Assembly: GCA_003575245.1 (NCBI GenBank)
Contig: NMQN01000788.1
Location: forward strand, 1-11,053
DNA from: Candidatus Atribacteria bacterium 1244-E10-H5-B2
Lineage (GTDB): Bacteria; Atribacterota; JS1; SB-45; 34-128
Reading direction: 5' to 3'
DNA length: 11,053 nucleotides
Positions 1 to 5,969 of the stretch are shown here, in pieces. Every line of letters starts with the position of its first letter. The stretch's first letter is position 1. Made by a program: the position numbers and the translations under genes. The notes under the pieces were generated by a model. That model worked only from the letters and a program-made list of their open reading frames with translations, was not told the DNA's origin and did not search any database.

Positions 1-837
1 GTGAGTGCTTATCCTCAGGAAGTTACTTTTCAAATGGTATATAATTTTATTCGAGGGGGAGCAGGTATTAACGTATTAGCCAGACATATAGGAGCAGAGA
101 TTTTAGTGGTGGATATGGGTGTGGCTAAAGATTTTCCCTTGGGAGAGAGTATAATAAGAAAGAAAATAGCCTATGGAACGAATAATATGGCCAAAGGACC
201 GGTTATGAGTAGAGATGAGGCAGAAAGAGCGATAATTGCAGGAATTGAAGTGTTTGAAGACGAATTAAGCAAAAAGAAAATCGACATTATAGGATTAGGG
301 GAAATGGGAATTGCCAATACTACCCCAAGTAGTGCTATGGTAGCTTGTTTAACTAAATCTAAAGTTGAAGAGGTTACCGGTCGAGGGACTGGGATAGACG
401 AAAACCAACTTAAAAACAAAATAAGAGTGATTAAACAAGCGATAAAAGTAAATCATCCTGACCCAGAGGATGGGTTTGATGTTTTATCTAAAATAGGGGG
501 TTTTGAAATTGGGGGCTTAGTGGGTTGTATTTTAGCTGCTGCTTCCCATCGAGTTCCCATAGTAATTGATGGTTTTATTTCTTGTGCAAGTGCTTTAATT
601 GCGATTAAGTTAGCTCCTTTGGTAAAGGATTACATATTTGCGAGTCATAATTCGGTAGAAAAAGGGCATAAAATTGCCCTAAAATTTATAGGGAAAGTTC
701 CGATGTTTGATCTTGGTATGAGGCTTGGTGAAGGGACTGGTGCTGCTTTGGGTATCAGCTTTATTGATGCCGGGGTTAAAGTATTAACTAAAATGGCTAC
801 TTTTGCAGATGCCGGAGTAGATAATAAAAGCTCATAG
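1..837 (+). CDS. cobT: Nicotinate-nucleotide--dimethylbenzimidazole phosphoribosyltransferase, 5'-truncated by window edge
   Basis: Transfers phosphoribose from nicotinate mononucleotide to the lower-ligand base (5,6-dimethylbenzimidazole or an analogue), giving the alpha-ribazole phosphate used to finish cobamides; cytoplasmic. Numbered from the first visible codon, family motifs run in order: SAYPQEVT at 2-9, GEMGIANTTPSSA at 100-112, GRGTGID at 127-133, the GGFEIGGLVG block at 166-175, SHNSVEKGHK at 215-224, and RLGEGTGA at 241-248, where E244 matches the catalytic glutamate (E317 in Salmonella CobT). The family is about 350 residues and this is 278. The GTG at position 1 falls inside the conserved GVSAYPQEVT stretch, so it is almost certainly an internal valine, with roughly 70-80 residues lying upstream of the window. 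cobU and cobS follow on the same strand after a 311-bp repeat-filled gap. The C-terminus is complete. Confidence 0.96.
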   Translation: MSAYPQEVTFQMVYNFIRGGAGINVLARHIGAEILVVDMGVAKDFPLGESIIRKKIAYGTNNMAKGPVMSRDEAERAIIAGIEVFEDELSKKKIDIIGLGEMGIANTTPSSAMVACLTKSKVEEVTGRGTGIDENQLKNKIRVIKQAIKVNHPDPEDGFDVLSKIGGFEIGGLVGCILAAASHRVPIVIDGFISCASALIAIKLAPLVKDYIFASHNSVEKGHKIALKFIGKVPMFDLGMRLGEGTGAALGISFIDAGVKVLTKMATFADAGVDNKSS

Positions 838-907
838 ATTAGTCGTTAGTGAATAGTGAATAGTCGTTAGTGTTAAATTAGCGTACAGCGTATAGCGTAT
901 AGTGAAG
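838..907 (+). repeat. Degenerate 7-bp tandem array downstream of cobT
   Basis: Ten heptamers sit in strict register directly after the cobT stop. The first five are of the type RTTAGTG/AATAGTG/ATTAGTC, then one AT-rich unit (873-879), then three AGCGTAY units (880-900) and AGTGAAG. No gene fits here: the reverse-strand open frames across it are hydrophobic, low-complexity and lack family features. Related heptamers occur at 9228-9255 (inside larC) and, in the other orientation, at 9411-9452. Confidence 0.75.
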
Positions 908-949
908 AAAAAAGAGAAAGAAGAAGAAAGATGAGTTCGTAAGGTACAA

Positions 950-1095
950 GTAGGGGCAGACCTTGTGTCTGCCCGTAATAAGTAATGTGTTGGGGTTCGA
1001 TTCATCGAACCCGCGATAATGTAGGGGCACGATGCATCGTGCCCACAGATAAAAGACAATACAAATAAAGATAAGGGGCGTATTGAAATACGCCC
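950..1095. repeat. Cluster of four palindromic hairpin repeats, three with GTAGGGGC-like edges
   Basis: Four near-perfect hairpins lie within 146 bp. They are 954-974 (GGGCAGAC arm, 5-nt loop), 993-1012 (GGGTTCGAT arm, 2-nt loop), 1025-1044 (a 20-bp perfect palindrome with arm GGGCACGATG) and 1076-1095 (GGGCGTATT arm, 2-nt loop). All open with GGG and close with CCC, and two are preceded by GTAG. The inner arms differ but remain self-complementary. No T-run follows any of them, so they do not look like intrinsic terminators. They resemble REP/MITE-like intergenic palindromes. With the heptamer array at 838-907 they fill the gap between cobT and cobU; the remaining bases (908-949, 1096-1148) are purine-rich and hold no recognisable promoter. 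Confidence 0.8.
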
Positions 1096-1148
1096 AAAGT
1101 AGATAATAAATAAAAGATTCCAAAGATATAGAAAGAAGAAAAAATATT

Positions 1149-1697
1149 ATGCATAGAGGGAAATTAATCTTTATCACCGGGGGAGCAAGGAGCGGGAAGA
1201 GTAATTTTGCTGAAAAGATGGCGGTTAATTTAAGTAGATCAGTAGCTTATCTTGCTACCGGCCAATCCCTGGATAAAGAGATGGCTCATAGAATAAAAAA
1301 ACATAAAAGTAGAAGACCGACTGATTGGGAGACCCATGAAGAACCAATAAAGATCAGAGAATTAGTTAGTCGTTTAGGCTTAGAAAAAGAAGTTATCCTT
1401 ATAGATTGTTTAACTTTATTAACTTCTAATCTCTTATTAAGAAAAGAGAATAAAGTGGAAGACTCCAAGTGGCAAGAAGAGATTTTATCGGAAATTAAAA
1501 AATTAGCTGAGATTTCTTATAAAGTGCCTGCTCAGGTAATAATTGTATCTAACGAAGTTGGTATGGGTGTAGTCCCCGATAATACTCTGGGAAGAGTTTA
1601 TCGGGATATCTTGGGCAGAGCGAATAGTATAATTGCCAAAAAAGCTGATGAGGTTTTTATGATGGTCTCAGGGATACCATTAAAGATAAAGGACTGA
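1149..1697 (+). CDS. cobU: Adenosylcobinamide kinase / adenosylcobinamide-phosphate guanylyltransferase
   Basis: Bifunctional cytoplasmic enzyme that phosphorylates adenosylcobinamide and then transfers GMP to it, giving AdoCbi-GDP, the substrate of CobS. The 182-residue length is normal for CobU/CobP. Visible motifs are the P-loop GGARSGKS at 11-18, YLATG at 34-38, and RIKKHKSRRP at 48-57, where H52 aligns with the histidine that is guanylylated in Salmonella CobU (H46). Also present are VILIDCLTLL at 82-91 and the conserved SNEVGMGVVP block at 134-143. The ATG at 1149 starts just before the P-loop strand, as usual. Its ribosome site is poor (purine-rich AAGAAGAAAAA). The stop lies 7 bp before cobS, so the two are almost certainly co-transcribed. 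No promoter is obvious in the upstream repeat gap, so read-through from cobT is possible. Confidence 0.96.
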   Translation: MHRGKLIFITGGARSGKSNFAEKMAVNLSRSVAYLATGQSLDKEMAHRIKKHKSRRPTDWETHEEPIKIRELVSRLGLEKEVILIDCLTLLTSNLLLRKENKVEDSKWQEEILSEIKKLAEISYKVPAQVIIVSNEVGMGVVPDNTLGRVYRDILGRANSIIAKKADEVFMMVSGIPLKIKD

Positions 1698-1704
1698 TAA
1701 AATA

Positions 1705-2487
1705 ATGAAAATTTTAAGAGATTTATCTTTGGCCATACGCTTTTTAACCATTTTCCCGATAGCTTCATTTCCCCTTTCTAATAATACTAATCAAGATGAA
1801 GAAGTATTAACAGAAAATTTTGCTAATTCTATGGCTTTCTTTCCACTTGTGGGGATGTTAATAGGTGTATTGCTGGTAGTTTTAAGACGTATATTTTATT
1901 ATCTTCCTATTTCTCCGCTTATAGGTGATACTTTAGTTCTAATTGTTTGGATCTGGTTAAGCGGAGGGCTGCATTTAGATGGTTTTGTCGATAGTGTAGA
2001 TGGATTTTTGGGAGGACACGATAAAGAAAAAATACTAAAGATTATGAAGGATGGTTCTACCGGAGCTAAAGGGGTAGTGGCCTTAGTTTCTCTTTTATTG
2101 TTGAAGTTTGTCCTTCTGGTAGAGATGCCTTTATTGTTAGAAGATGCAGCCTTGTTTTTTACTCCCGCTATAGGACGTTGGAGTATGGTGATAGCCGCTT
2201 TTTTAGGTAAACCAGTCCGCTTGAAAAATAGTATTGGCAAATTATTTATGGATTATGTTGGCTGGAGAGAGGTTATCTTTGCCAGCTTAACTATGGCAGT
2301 TGTAGGTATTTTATTATTTAAATTATACTTTCTACCTCTGGTGATTATAGGAACAGGGATAGTATTATTGATATTAAAATATTGTCAGAAGAAGATTGGG
2401 GGCATAAGCGGAGATATATTGGGAGCTATAAATGAAATCGTGGAAGTTTTTATTCTTTTAACCGTCTGTATTTTAGGGATTAAATAA
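1705..2487 (+). CDS. cobS: Adenosylcobinamide-GDP ribazoletransferase (cobalamin synthase)
   Basis: Integral membrane enzyme that joins AdoCbi-GDP to alpha-ribazole (or its phosphate), the last assembly step of cobamide synthesis. It is 260 residues long, typical for CobS, with several hydrophobic membrane segments (roughly 45-62, 74-86, 123-140, 192-209 and 211-225). The acidic signature GGLHLDGFVDSVDG is at 87-100, with the conserved aspartates expected to bind Mg, followed by KDGSTGAKG at 115-123, GRWSM at 157-161 and GGISGDILGAINEIVE at 232-247. AAAGGA at 1688-1693 inside the end of cobU serves as ribosome site about 11 bp before the ATG. It converges with btuD on the opposite strand, with only 10 bp between the stop codons and no terminator hairpin in between. 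Confidence 0.96.
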   Translation: MKILRDLSLAIRFLTIFPIASFPLSNNTNQDEEVLTENFANSMAFFPLVGMLIGVLLVVLRRIFYYLPISPLIGDTLVLIVWIWLSGGLHLDGFVDSVDGFLGGHDKEKILKIMKDGSTGAKGVVALVSLLLLKFVLLVEMPLLLEDAALFFTPAIGRWSMVIAAFLGKPVRLKNSIGKLFMDYVGWREVIFASLTMAVVGILLFKLYFLPLVIIGTGIVLLILKYCQKKIGGISGDILGAINEIVEVFILLTVCILGIK

Positions 2488-2497
2488 AAAATTATAT

Positions 2498-3283
2498 TTA
2501 CATTATTACCTGTGGAACTTCGAGGATGGGATGGTTTATCAATATTGGTCTAACTCCATATACCTTTTGTATAATTTCTTTGGTAAGTACTTCTTGAGGA
2601 GCTCCTATCTTTTCTACTTTACCTTCATTTAAAAGGAGAAGGCGATGAGAAGTGATGCTGGCTAAATTTAAGTCATGAAAGACAGAAATAATAGTTAATC
2701 CCTCTTCTTTAAGAGCCTTTTTTAAAAGATTCAACATCTCATATTTGTAATTTAAATCCAAGTGTGAAGTAAATTCATCCAGGAGAAGAAGTTGAGGAGT
2801 TTGAGCAAAGGCTTTGGCAATAAAGACTCTTTGTCTTTCGCCTCCGCTTATTTCCTGAATATTGTTTTCAGAAAGGGACAAAGAGTGGGTTTTTTTCATT
2901 GCTTCTCGAGATATTTGATAATCTTCAAGGGTTTCTCCCTTTAAGCGAGAAATGTAAGGCAGTCTTCCCATAAATACTACTTCTTTCGCTTTAAAGTTAA
3001 AAGTAACCCAGGTATCTTGAGGTACTACTGAGATGAATTTGGCAATTTGTTCAACAGGAAGTTTATTAAGGTTTTGGTTGAGGAGAGATATTTCCCCTTT
3101 TTTTGGTTTCAATATTCCTGAAATAATATTTAAAAGAGTAGTCTTTCCGGAGCCGTTAGGTCCGATAATTCCTAACAGCTCTCCTTTTGGTAGATAAAAG
3201 TTTATATCTGATAATATTTCCCTATTATCATTATAAGAGAAGTGAACTCCTTTTAAAATTAAAATATTGTTGTTATCAGCCAT
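2498..3283 (-). CDS. btuD: Corrinoid ABC transporter ATP-binding protein (BtuD/FecE type)
   Basis: Cytoplasmic ATPase that powers the FecCD-type importer encoded upstream. The 261 residues include Walker A GPNGSGKT (41-48), Q-loop Q89 in VVPQD, ABC signature ISGGERQR (145-152), Walker B LLLLDE (165-170) and the switch histidine H203 in VFHDLNLA. The family handles siderophores, haem or cobalamin. Cobalamin/cobinamide is inferred here from the cobalamin riboswitch at the head of the operon and the cob genes on both sides. A strong AAGGAGG (3297-3303) lies inside the 3' end of the permease gene, 13 bp before the ATG. Only one base separates the permease stop from this start. It is the last gene of the operon. 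Confidence 0.93.
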   Translation of the reverse strand: MADNNNILILKGVHFSYNDNREILSDINFYLPKGELLGIIGPNGSGKTTLLNIISGILKPKKGEISLLNQNLNKLPVEQIAKFISVVPQDTWVTFNFKAKEVVFMGRLPYISRLKGETLEDYQISREAMKKTHSLSLSENNIQEISGGERQRVFIAKAFAQTPQLLLLDEFTSHLDLNYKYEMLNLLKKALKEEGLTIISVFHDLNLASITSHRLLLLNEGKVEKIGAPQEVLTKEIIQKVYGVRPILINHPILEVPQVIM

Positions 3284-3284
3284 A

Positions 3285-4331
3285 TTATTTATTTTTCCTC
3301 CTTAAAAGATAAATAAACAAAGGAGCGCCGACTATAGCAGTTATTGCTCCGATAGGTATTTCAGTGGGTGCGATTACAATTCGAGCCAATACATCACATA
3401 GAATAAGAAAAATTCCTCCCAAGAAAGCAGAGGCAGGAAGCATAATTCGATGGTCTGGTCCCACTAAAAGCCGGGCAATGTGTGGAATTACAAGTCCTAC
3501 AAATCCTATGAGACCGGTAAAGGAGACCACGGAAGCAATAATTATGGAGCCAATTAGAAAGATACGGACTCTTAATTTACCTGTATCAATTCCCAAATGA
3601 AGGGCTTCTTCTTCTCCCAGAGATAAGGCATTTAAATCTAAAGAAGAAAAGAACAACAGAAGGCAGCCAATTATTGCAGGTATAGTAATTATGCTTATTT
3701 TTTTCCAGTTAGCAGCAGATAAGTCTCCCATAAGCCAGAACACCATAGATTGTAATTCTTTTCTAGAGATGGCTAAAAGAATAGTTATTAGTGCAGAAAA
3801 GAGAAAAGTGATAGCTACTCCGGCAAGAAGTAGTCCGGTGGAATTGGCAGAATAACTGATTTTAGAAGATTGATATACCAGATAGAGAGAGAGCATTGCT
3901 CCGATAAAAGCAAATAAGGGAAGATAAGAAGCAAAAAGATAACCGGTAACATGCTGCAAGGCAATACCGATGCATGCTCCCAAAGCAGCACCCGCAGATA
4001 CTCCTAAAATATAGGGATCAGCCAGGGGGTTTCTTAAAATTCCCTGGAAAGCTCCTCCTACGGTAGATAAAGCAGCACCGGTAATGACACCTAAAGCGAT
4101 TCGAGGTGCCCTTAGTTGCCAGATAATAAGATTTTTGGTTTTATCCTGTGTGCCATTTAAGAGGATAGAAATAATATCTTTAGGATTAATAGATACCACT
4201 CCAAAGTTAAGACAAATTAGGCTAACTCCCAGGATGCTTAGACTTCCTACCAGAAGCATCAATATTAATTTTTTTCGCCAGTTGGTATAACCGGCTATTT
4301 CTGTTAATGATTTATTCATAGAAAATTCCAT
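3285..4331 (-). CDS. btuC: Corrinoid ABC transporter permease (BtuC/FecCD family)
   Basis: Multi-spanning inner-membrane subunit that forms the translocation pore with BtuD. At 348 residues with about ten hydrophobic segments it is the usual family size. Family landmarks are LRAPRI at 73-78, the GAFQGILRNPLADPYILGVS region at 93-112, SLGEEEALHLG at 237-247 (the coupling region facing the ATPase) and GFVGLVIPHIARLLVG at 276-291, with IPIGAITAIVGAPLF near the end. The start is uncertain. The ATG at 4331 overlaps btuF by 20 bp but has no clear ribosome site. The next in-frame ATG at 4319 (residue 5) has GGAA 6 bp upstream and overlaps btuF by 8 bp, and may be the true start. Cobalamin specificity rests on the riboswitch and neighbours, not on pore residues. 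Confidence 0.92.
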   Translation of the reverse strand: MEFSMNKSLTEIAGYTNWRKKLILMLLVGSLSILGVSLICLNFGVVSINPKDIISILLNGTQDKTKNLIIWQLRAPRIALGVITGAALSTVGGAFQGILRNPLADPYILGVSAGAALGACIGIALQHVTGYLFASYLPLFAFIGAMLSLYLVYQSSKISYSANSTGLLLAGVAITFLFSALITILLAISRKELQSMVFWLMGDLSAANWKKISIITIPAIIGCLLLFFSSLDLNALSLGEEEALHLGIDTGKLRVRIFLIGSIIIASVVSFTGLIGFVGLVIPHIARLLVGPDHRIMLPASAFLGGIFLILCDVLARIVIAPTEIPIGAITAIVGAPLFIYLLRRKNK

Positions 4332-5232
4332 ATAATAATTCGAGTCCGTCTACAAGCCTTGGGACAGCGCGATAAAAAAGGTCTTCATTTACTATAAAGA
4401 TTTTTTGATTTTTTATAGCCGGTATATTAGACCAGCCAGAACGTTGGGATATATTGTTTTTAATCTTTGATTCTTCTCCCTGGTTCATTGCTCCTACAGG
4501 GACAATAATGATATCCGGTTCTGCCTGGGCAACAAATTCCGGACTTATTTTTTTCCAGAAAGAAAAACCAGCAGCTATATTTTGCCCCCCGGCTAAAGTT
4601 ATCAGTTCATTAAACAGTGTGCCTGCTCCCGGGGTAAAGATAGTCTCAAAAGTACCTCCGACAAATATTTTAGGGCGGGAAGAAATAGGAATTTTTGAAA
4701 CTTTGGATTTAATTATATTAACCCTTTGTGTCAGATTATCTACCAACAAAGAACCTTTATCAGATATTCCGCAAACATTTGCTATCATTTTTACACTCTT
4801 AAATGTATCTTCAAGGGTCAAAGGTTCAAGAACTATGGTATTTAGTCCTAGCTCTCGCAAGCGTGGGATTTCTTTTAATTGGAATCCGGCATAAGCTAAA
4901 ATAAGGTCCGGATTTAAATAAATAATTTTTTCAAAATTTAAGGGGGATATTTCTCCGATTTTTTCAATATTTTTAGTTTCTTCCGGGAAATTGCAATAGT
5001 TTGTTATTCCTACAATTTTTTCCTGAAGTCCTAAGCCAAATAATATTTCGGTATTACTGGGGGCAGTTGAAATAATACGCTGAGGTTCTTGGGGAATTGT
5101 AATTGCTGAACCGGTATCATCGATTATGGTTAAAGGGTAATTGCTCGCTTCTGCGAAACTAAATGAGAGTAAAGAACTTAATATAAGAAATAAAAAAGTA
5201 AAAACTAAAATTGATTTTTTAAAAATTTTCAT
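4312..5232 (-). CDS. btuF: Corrinoid ABC transporter substrate-binding protein (BtuF type)
   Basis: Exported binding protein that captures the corrinoid and delivers it to BtuCD. It is 306 residues long. The N-terminus MKIFKKS plus a hydrophobic run to about residue 27 and a small-residue cleavage region (FAEAS) is a Sec signal. There is no lipobox cysteine, so the mature protein should be soluble, as in periplasmic BtuF of diderms. The mature part shows the class-III binding-protein pattern: DDTG (38-41), RIISTAPSNTEILFGLG (52-68), NPDLILA (107-113) and a second lobe around EPDIIIVP (238-245). The ATG at 5232 is chosen over the TTG two codons upstream because AAGGAG (5240-5245) is 7 bp from the ATG but would be only 1 bp from the TTG. 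A cobalamin riboswitch lies in its leader. The ligand could be another corrinoid such as cobinamide. Confidence 0.91.
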   Translation of the reverse strand: MKIFKKSILVFTFLFLILSSLLSFSFAEASNYPLTIIDDTGSAITIPQEPQRIISTAPSNTEILFGLGLQEKIVGITNYCNFPEETKNIEKIGEISPLNFEKIIYLNPDLILAYAGFQLKEIPRLRELGLNTIVLEPLTLEDTFKSVKMIANVCGISDKGSLLVDNLTQRVNIIKSKVSKIPISSRPKIFVGGTFETIFTPGAGTLFNELITLAGGQNIAAGFSFWKKISPEFVAQAEPDIIIVPVGAMNQGEESKIKNNISQRSGWSNIPAIKNQKIFIVNEDLFYRAVPRLVDGLELLYGIFYE

Positions 5233-5251
5233 GATCAATCTCCTTAATTTA

Positions 5252-5283
5252 GTTAATTGGTTACTTAGTTAGTTGGTTAGATT
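5252..5283 (-). repeat. Degenerate 8-bp tandem array in the btuF leader
   Basis: Four octamers in register lie between the riboswitch and the btuF ribosome site. Reading + strand they are of the type GTTANTTG / GTTACTTA / GTTAGATT. Units of the same family are found at 9735-9774 and 9823-9854 in the same orientation. The array, with flanking AT-rich DNA, separates the riboswitch expression platform from the btuF start by more than 100 nt. Confidence 0.7.
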
Positions 5284-5339
5284 AAAATGATTAAAATCAC
5301 TTTGTTTTTTTAATTTCACTATTATATAAATAAAAATAA

Positions 5340-5363
5340 CACCTCCTTATCCACGAAGAAGTG
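5340..5363 (-). promoter_or_regulatory. Putative riboswitch expression-platform hairpin (P13/L13-like)
   Basis: On the minus-strand RNA, CACUUCUU (5363 to 5356) can pair over 8 bp, with two G-U pairs, with the AGGAGGUG at 5347 to 5340. The 8-nt loop is CGUGGAUA. The loop contains GUGGAU, complementary to AUCCAC in the P5/L5 region of the aptamer (+ strand 5502-5507), as expected for the L5-L13 kissing interaction of cobalamin riboswitches. The 3' arm holds a perfect AAGGAGG but no start codon follows at normal spacing. Instead a U-rich run (UUAUUUUUAUUU) follows at once, so the hairpin may act as a ligand-stabilised terminator. A competing weak pairing ACGAA/UUCGU (5369-5373 with 5353-5357) would break it. 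Confidence 0.55.
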
Positions 5364-5374
5364 ATTGGTTCGTC

Positions 5375-5535
5375 TAAGCAGACAGGTCTCCTGGCTCAGG
5401 GGTCAATCTAATCGCCGTGCCTTCCCATTTATCACTAAAGTGAAAGTGCTTAACAGTGGCCTATTACAGCTTTCGTTTCCCATTACAGTAGCGGGACTGC
5501 GGTGGATTTTCACCACTCTTCCCTTAATCTGCTTA
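5375..5535 (-). promoter_or_regulatory. Cobalamin riboswitch aptamer controlling btuFCD
   Basis: Read on the minus strand this shows the conserved cobalamin aptamer. The B12 box (5378-5397) reads GAGCCAGGAGACCTGTC. The other conserved blocks are CCCGCTACTGT (5485-5495), GCCACTG (5454-5460), GGGAAGGCACGGCGA (5412-5426) and the GGTGAAAATCCACC hairpin (5501-5514). Closing stem P1 is 8 bp: TAAGCAGA made from 5535-5528 pairs with TCTGCTTA made from 5382-5375. It lies in the leader of btuF, whose start is 143 nt further on. Adenosyl- or other cobalamin binding would be expected to switch off importer expression. The 61-residue open frame on the + strand across this region is a shadow. Confidence 0.96.
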
Positions 5536-5565
5536 TTTCTAAATATTTAATTTTCAATTAACAAA

Positions 5566-5594
5566 ATTATAATACATTAGCTGAAAAATTACAA
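5566..5594 (-). promoter_or_regulatory. Sigma70-type promoter for the riboswitch-btuFCD transcript
   Basis: On the minus strand TTGTAA (5594-5589, 4 of 6 matches to TTGACA) is followed after exactly 17 bp by a perfect TATAAT (5571-5566). Transcription would start near 5559, about 24 nt before the P1 stem of the riboswitch, so the whole aptamer would be transcribed. This is prediction from sequence alone. Confidence 0.7.
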
Positions 5595-5780
5595 TATATT
5601 TTGCAGTTGTTGTATCTATTGTATCTATAAAAAGTTTGTGTAAACTTTAGTGGGGTAGTTAGGTAGAAAGAAGAATGTTACTTTTTTCTATCGCAATGAC
5701 AAAAAAGGAACCTAATGTAATATTGATACGAATTTATTCTTGCGCTTTTCGCTTTTAGTTCACTCTTAAAGTTTTTTTAA

Positions 5781-5815
5781 CTTGTAACTCGCAACCTGCA
5801 ACTTGTAACCTGTAT
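5781..5815 (+). repeat. Degenerate 7-bp tandem array, CYTGYAA type
   Basis: Five heptamers in register (CTTGTAA, CTCGCAA, CCTGCAA, CTTGTAA, CCTGTAT) end 3 bp before an octamer array. The same heptamer type recurs at 10411-10473 and, reversed, at 10324-10344. Confidence 0.75.
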
Positions 5816-5818
5816 TTT

Positions 5819-5858
5819 AACTGGTGAACTGGGTAACTGGCTAACCGGATAACTAATA
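5819..5858 (+). repeat. Degenerate 8-bp tandem array, AACTGGNT type
   Basis: Five octamers in register: three begin AACTGG, the fourth AACCGG, the fifth AACTAA. The block at 10368-10407 has the same order of unit types (AACTGG three times, AACCGA, AACTAA) but different trailing bases. The two are probably copies that have since diverged. Confidence 0.78.
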
Positions 5859-5914
5859 TCCTGTCCGTTATACCCGATATTATATTAAATTAGTGTGTTT
5901 TTTATTAATTATTT

Positions 5915-5923
5915 TGGTATAAT
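5915..5923 (+). promoter_or_regulatory. Extended -10 promoter element for cobO-larEBC
   Basis: TGGTATAAT gives a perfect -10 hexamer (5918-5923) with an upstream TGn extension. The -35 region is T-rich (around 5895-5901, GTGTTTT) and matches poorly, as is common with extended -10 promoters. Transcription would begin near 5930, about 40 nt before cobO. No riboswitch or operator is seen between it and the start codon. Confidence 0.6.
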
Positions 5924-5969
5924 AATTTTAAATGCTTTGGATTGAAAAAGATGGGAGGTTGTAAGTTAG

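Larger units (their letters stand above)
5595..5969. other. Intergenic region between divergent btuFCD and cobO operons
   Basis: No gene is seen. It contains a tandem TTGTATCTA pair (5610-5627) and a CTATCGCAATGAC fragment (5688-5700) flanked by T6 and A6 that resembles the GTCATTGCGA intergenic repeats known in many bacteria. A 7-bp array (5781-5815) and an 8-bp array (5819-5858) follow, and then the cobO promoter. The segment 5628-5780 is AT-rich and otherwise featureless. Confidence 0.6.

Noticed and set aside
878..1177. Overlapping reverse-strand open frames of 75-99 codons in the cobT-cobU gap
   Set aside because: They run across heptamer arrays and palindromes, give low-complexity hydrophobic or Ser/Thr/Leu-rich peptides, and have no ribosome site or family motif.
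4454..4894. 146-codon + strand open frame
   Set aside because: It lies wholly inside btuF, which has a clear signal peptide and family motifs; the antisense peptide resembles nothing recognisable.
5342..5348. AAGGAGG on the minus strand as ribosome site of a leader peptide
   Set aside because: No ATG, GTG or TTG follows at 4-13 nt on the minus strand; the site is better explained as part of the riboswitch expression hairpin.
5365..5550. 61-codon + strand open frame
   Set aside because: It is the antisense of the cobalamin riboswitch, whose conserved boxes explain the sequence fully.
5688..5706. Short hairpin or terminator around CTATCGCAATGAC
   Set aside because: The T6/A6 flanks could pair but the core is not self-complementary; it looks like a remnant of a common GTCATTGCGA-type intergenic repeat.
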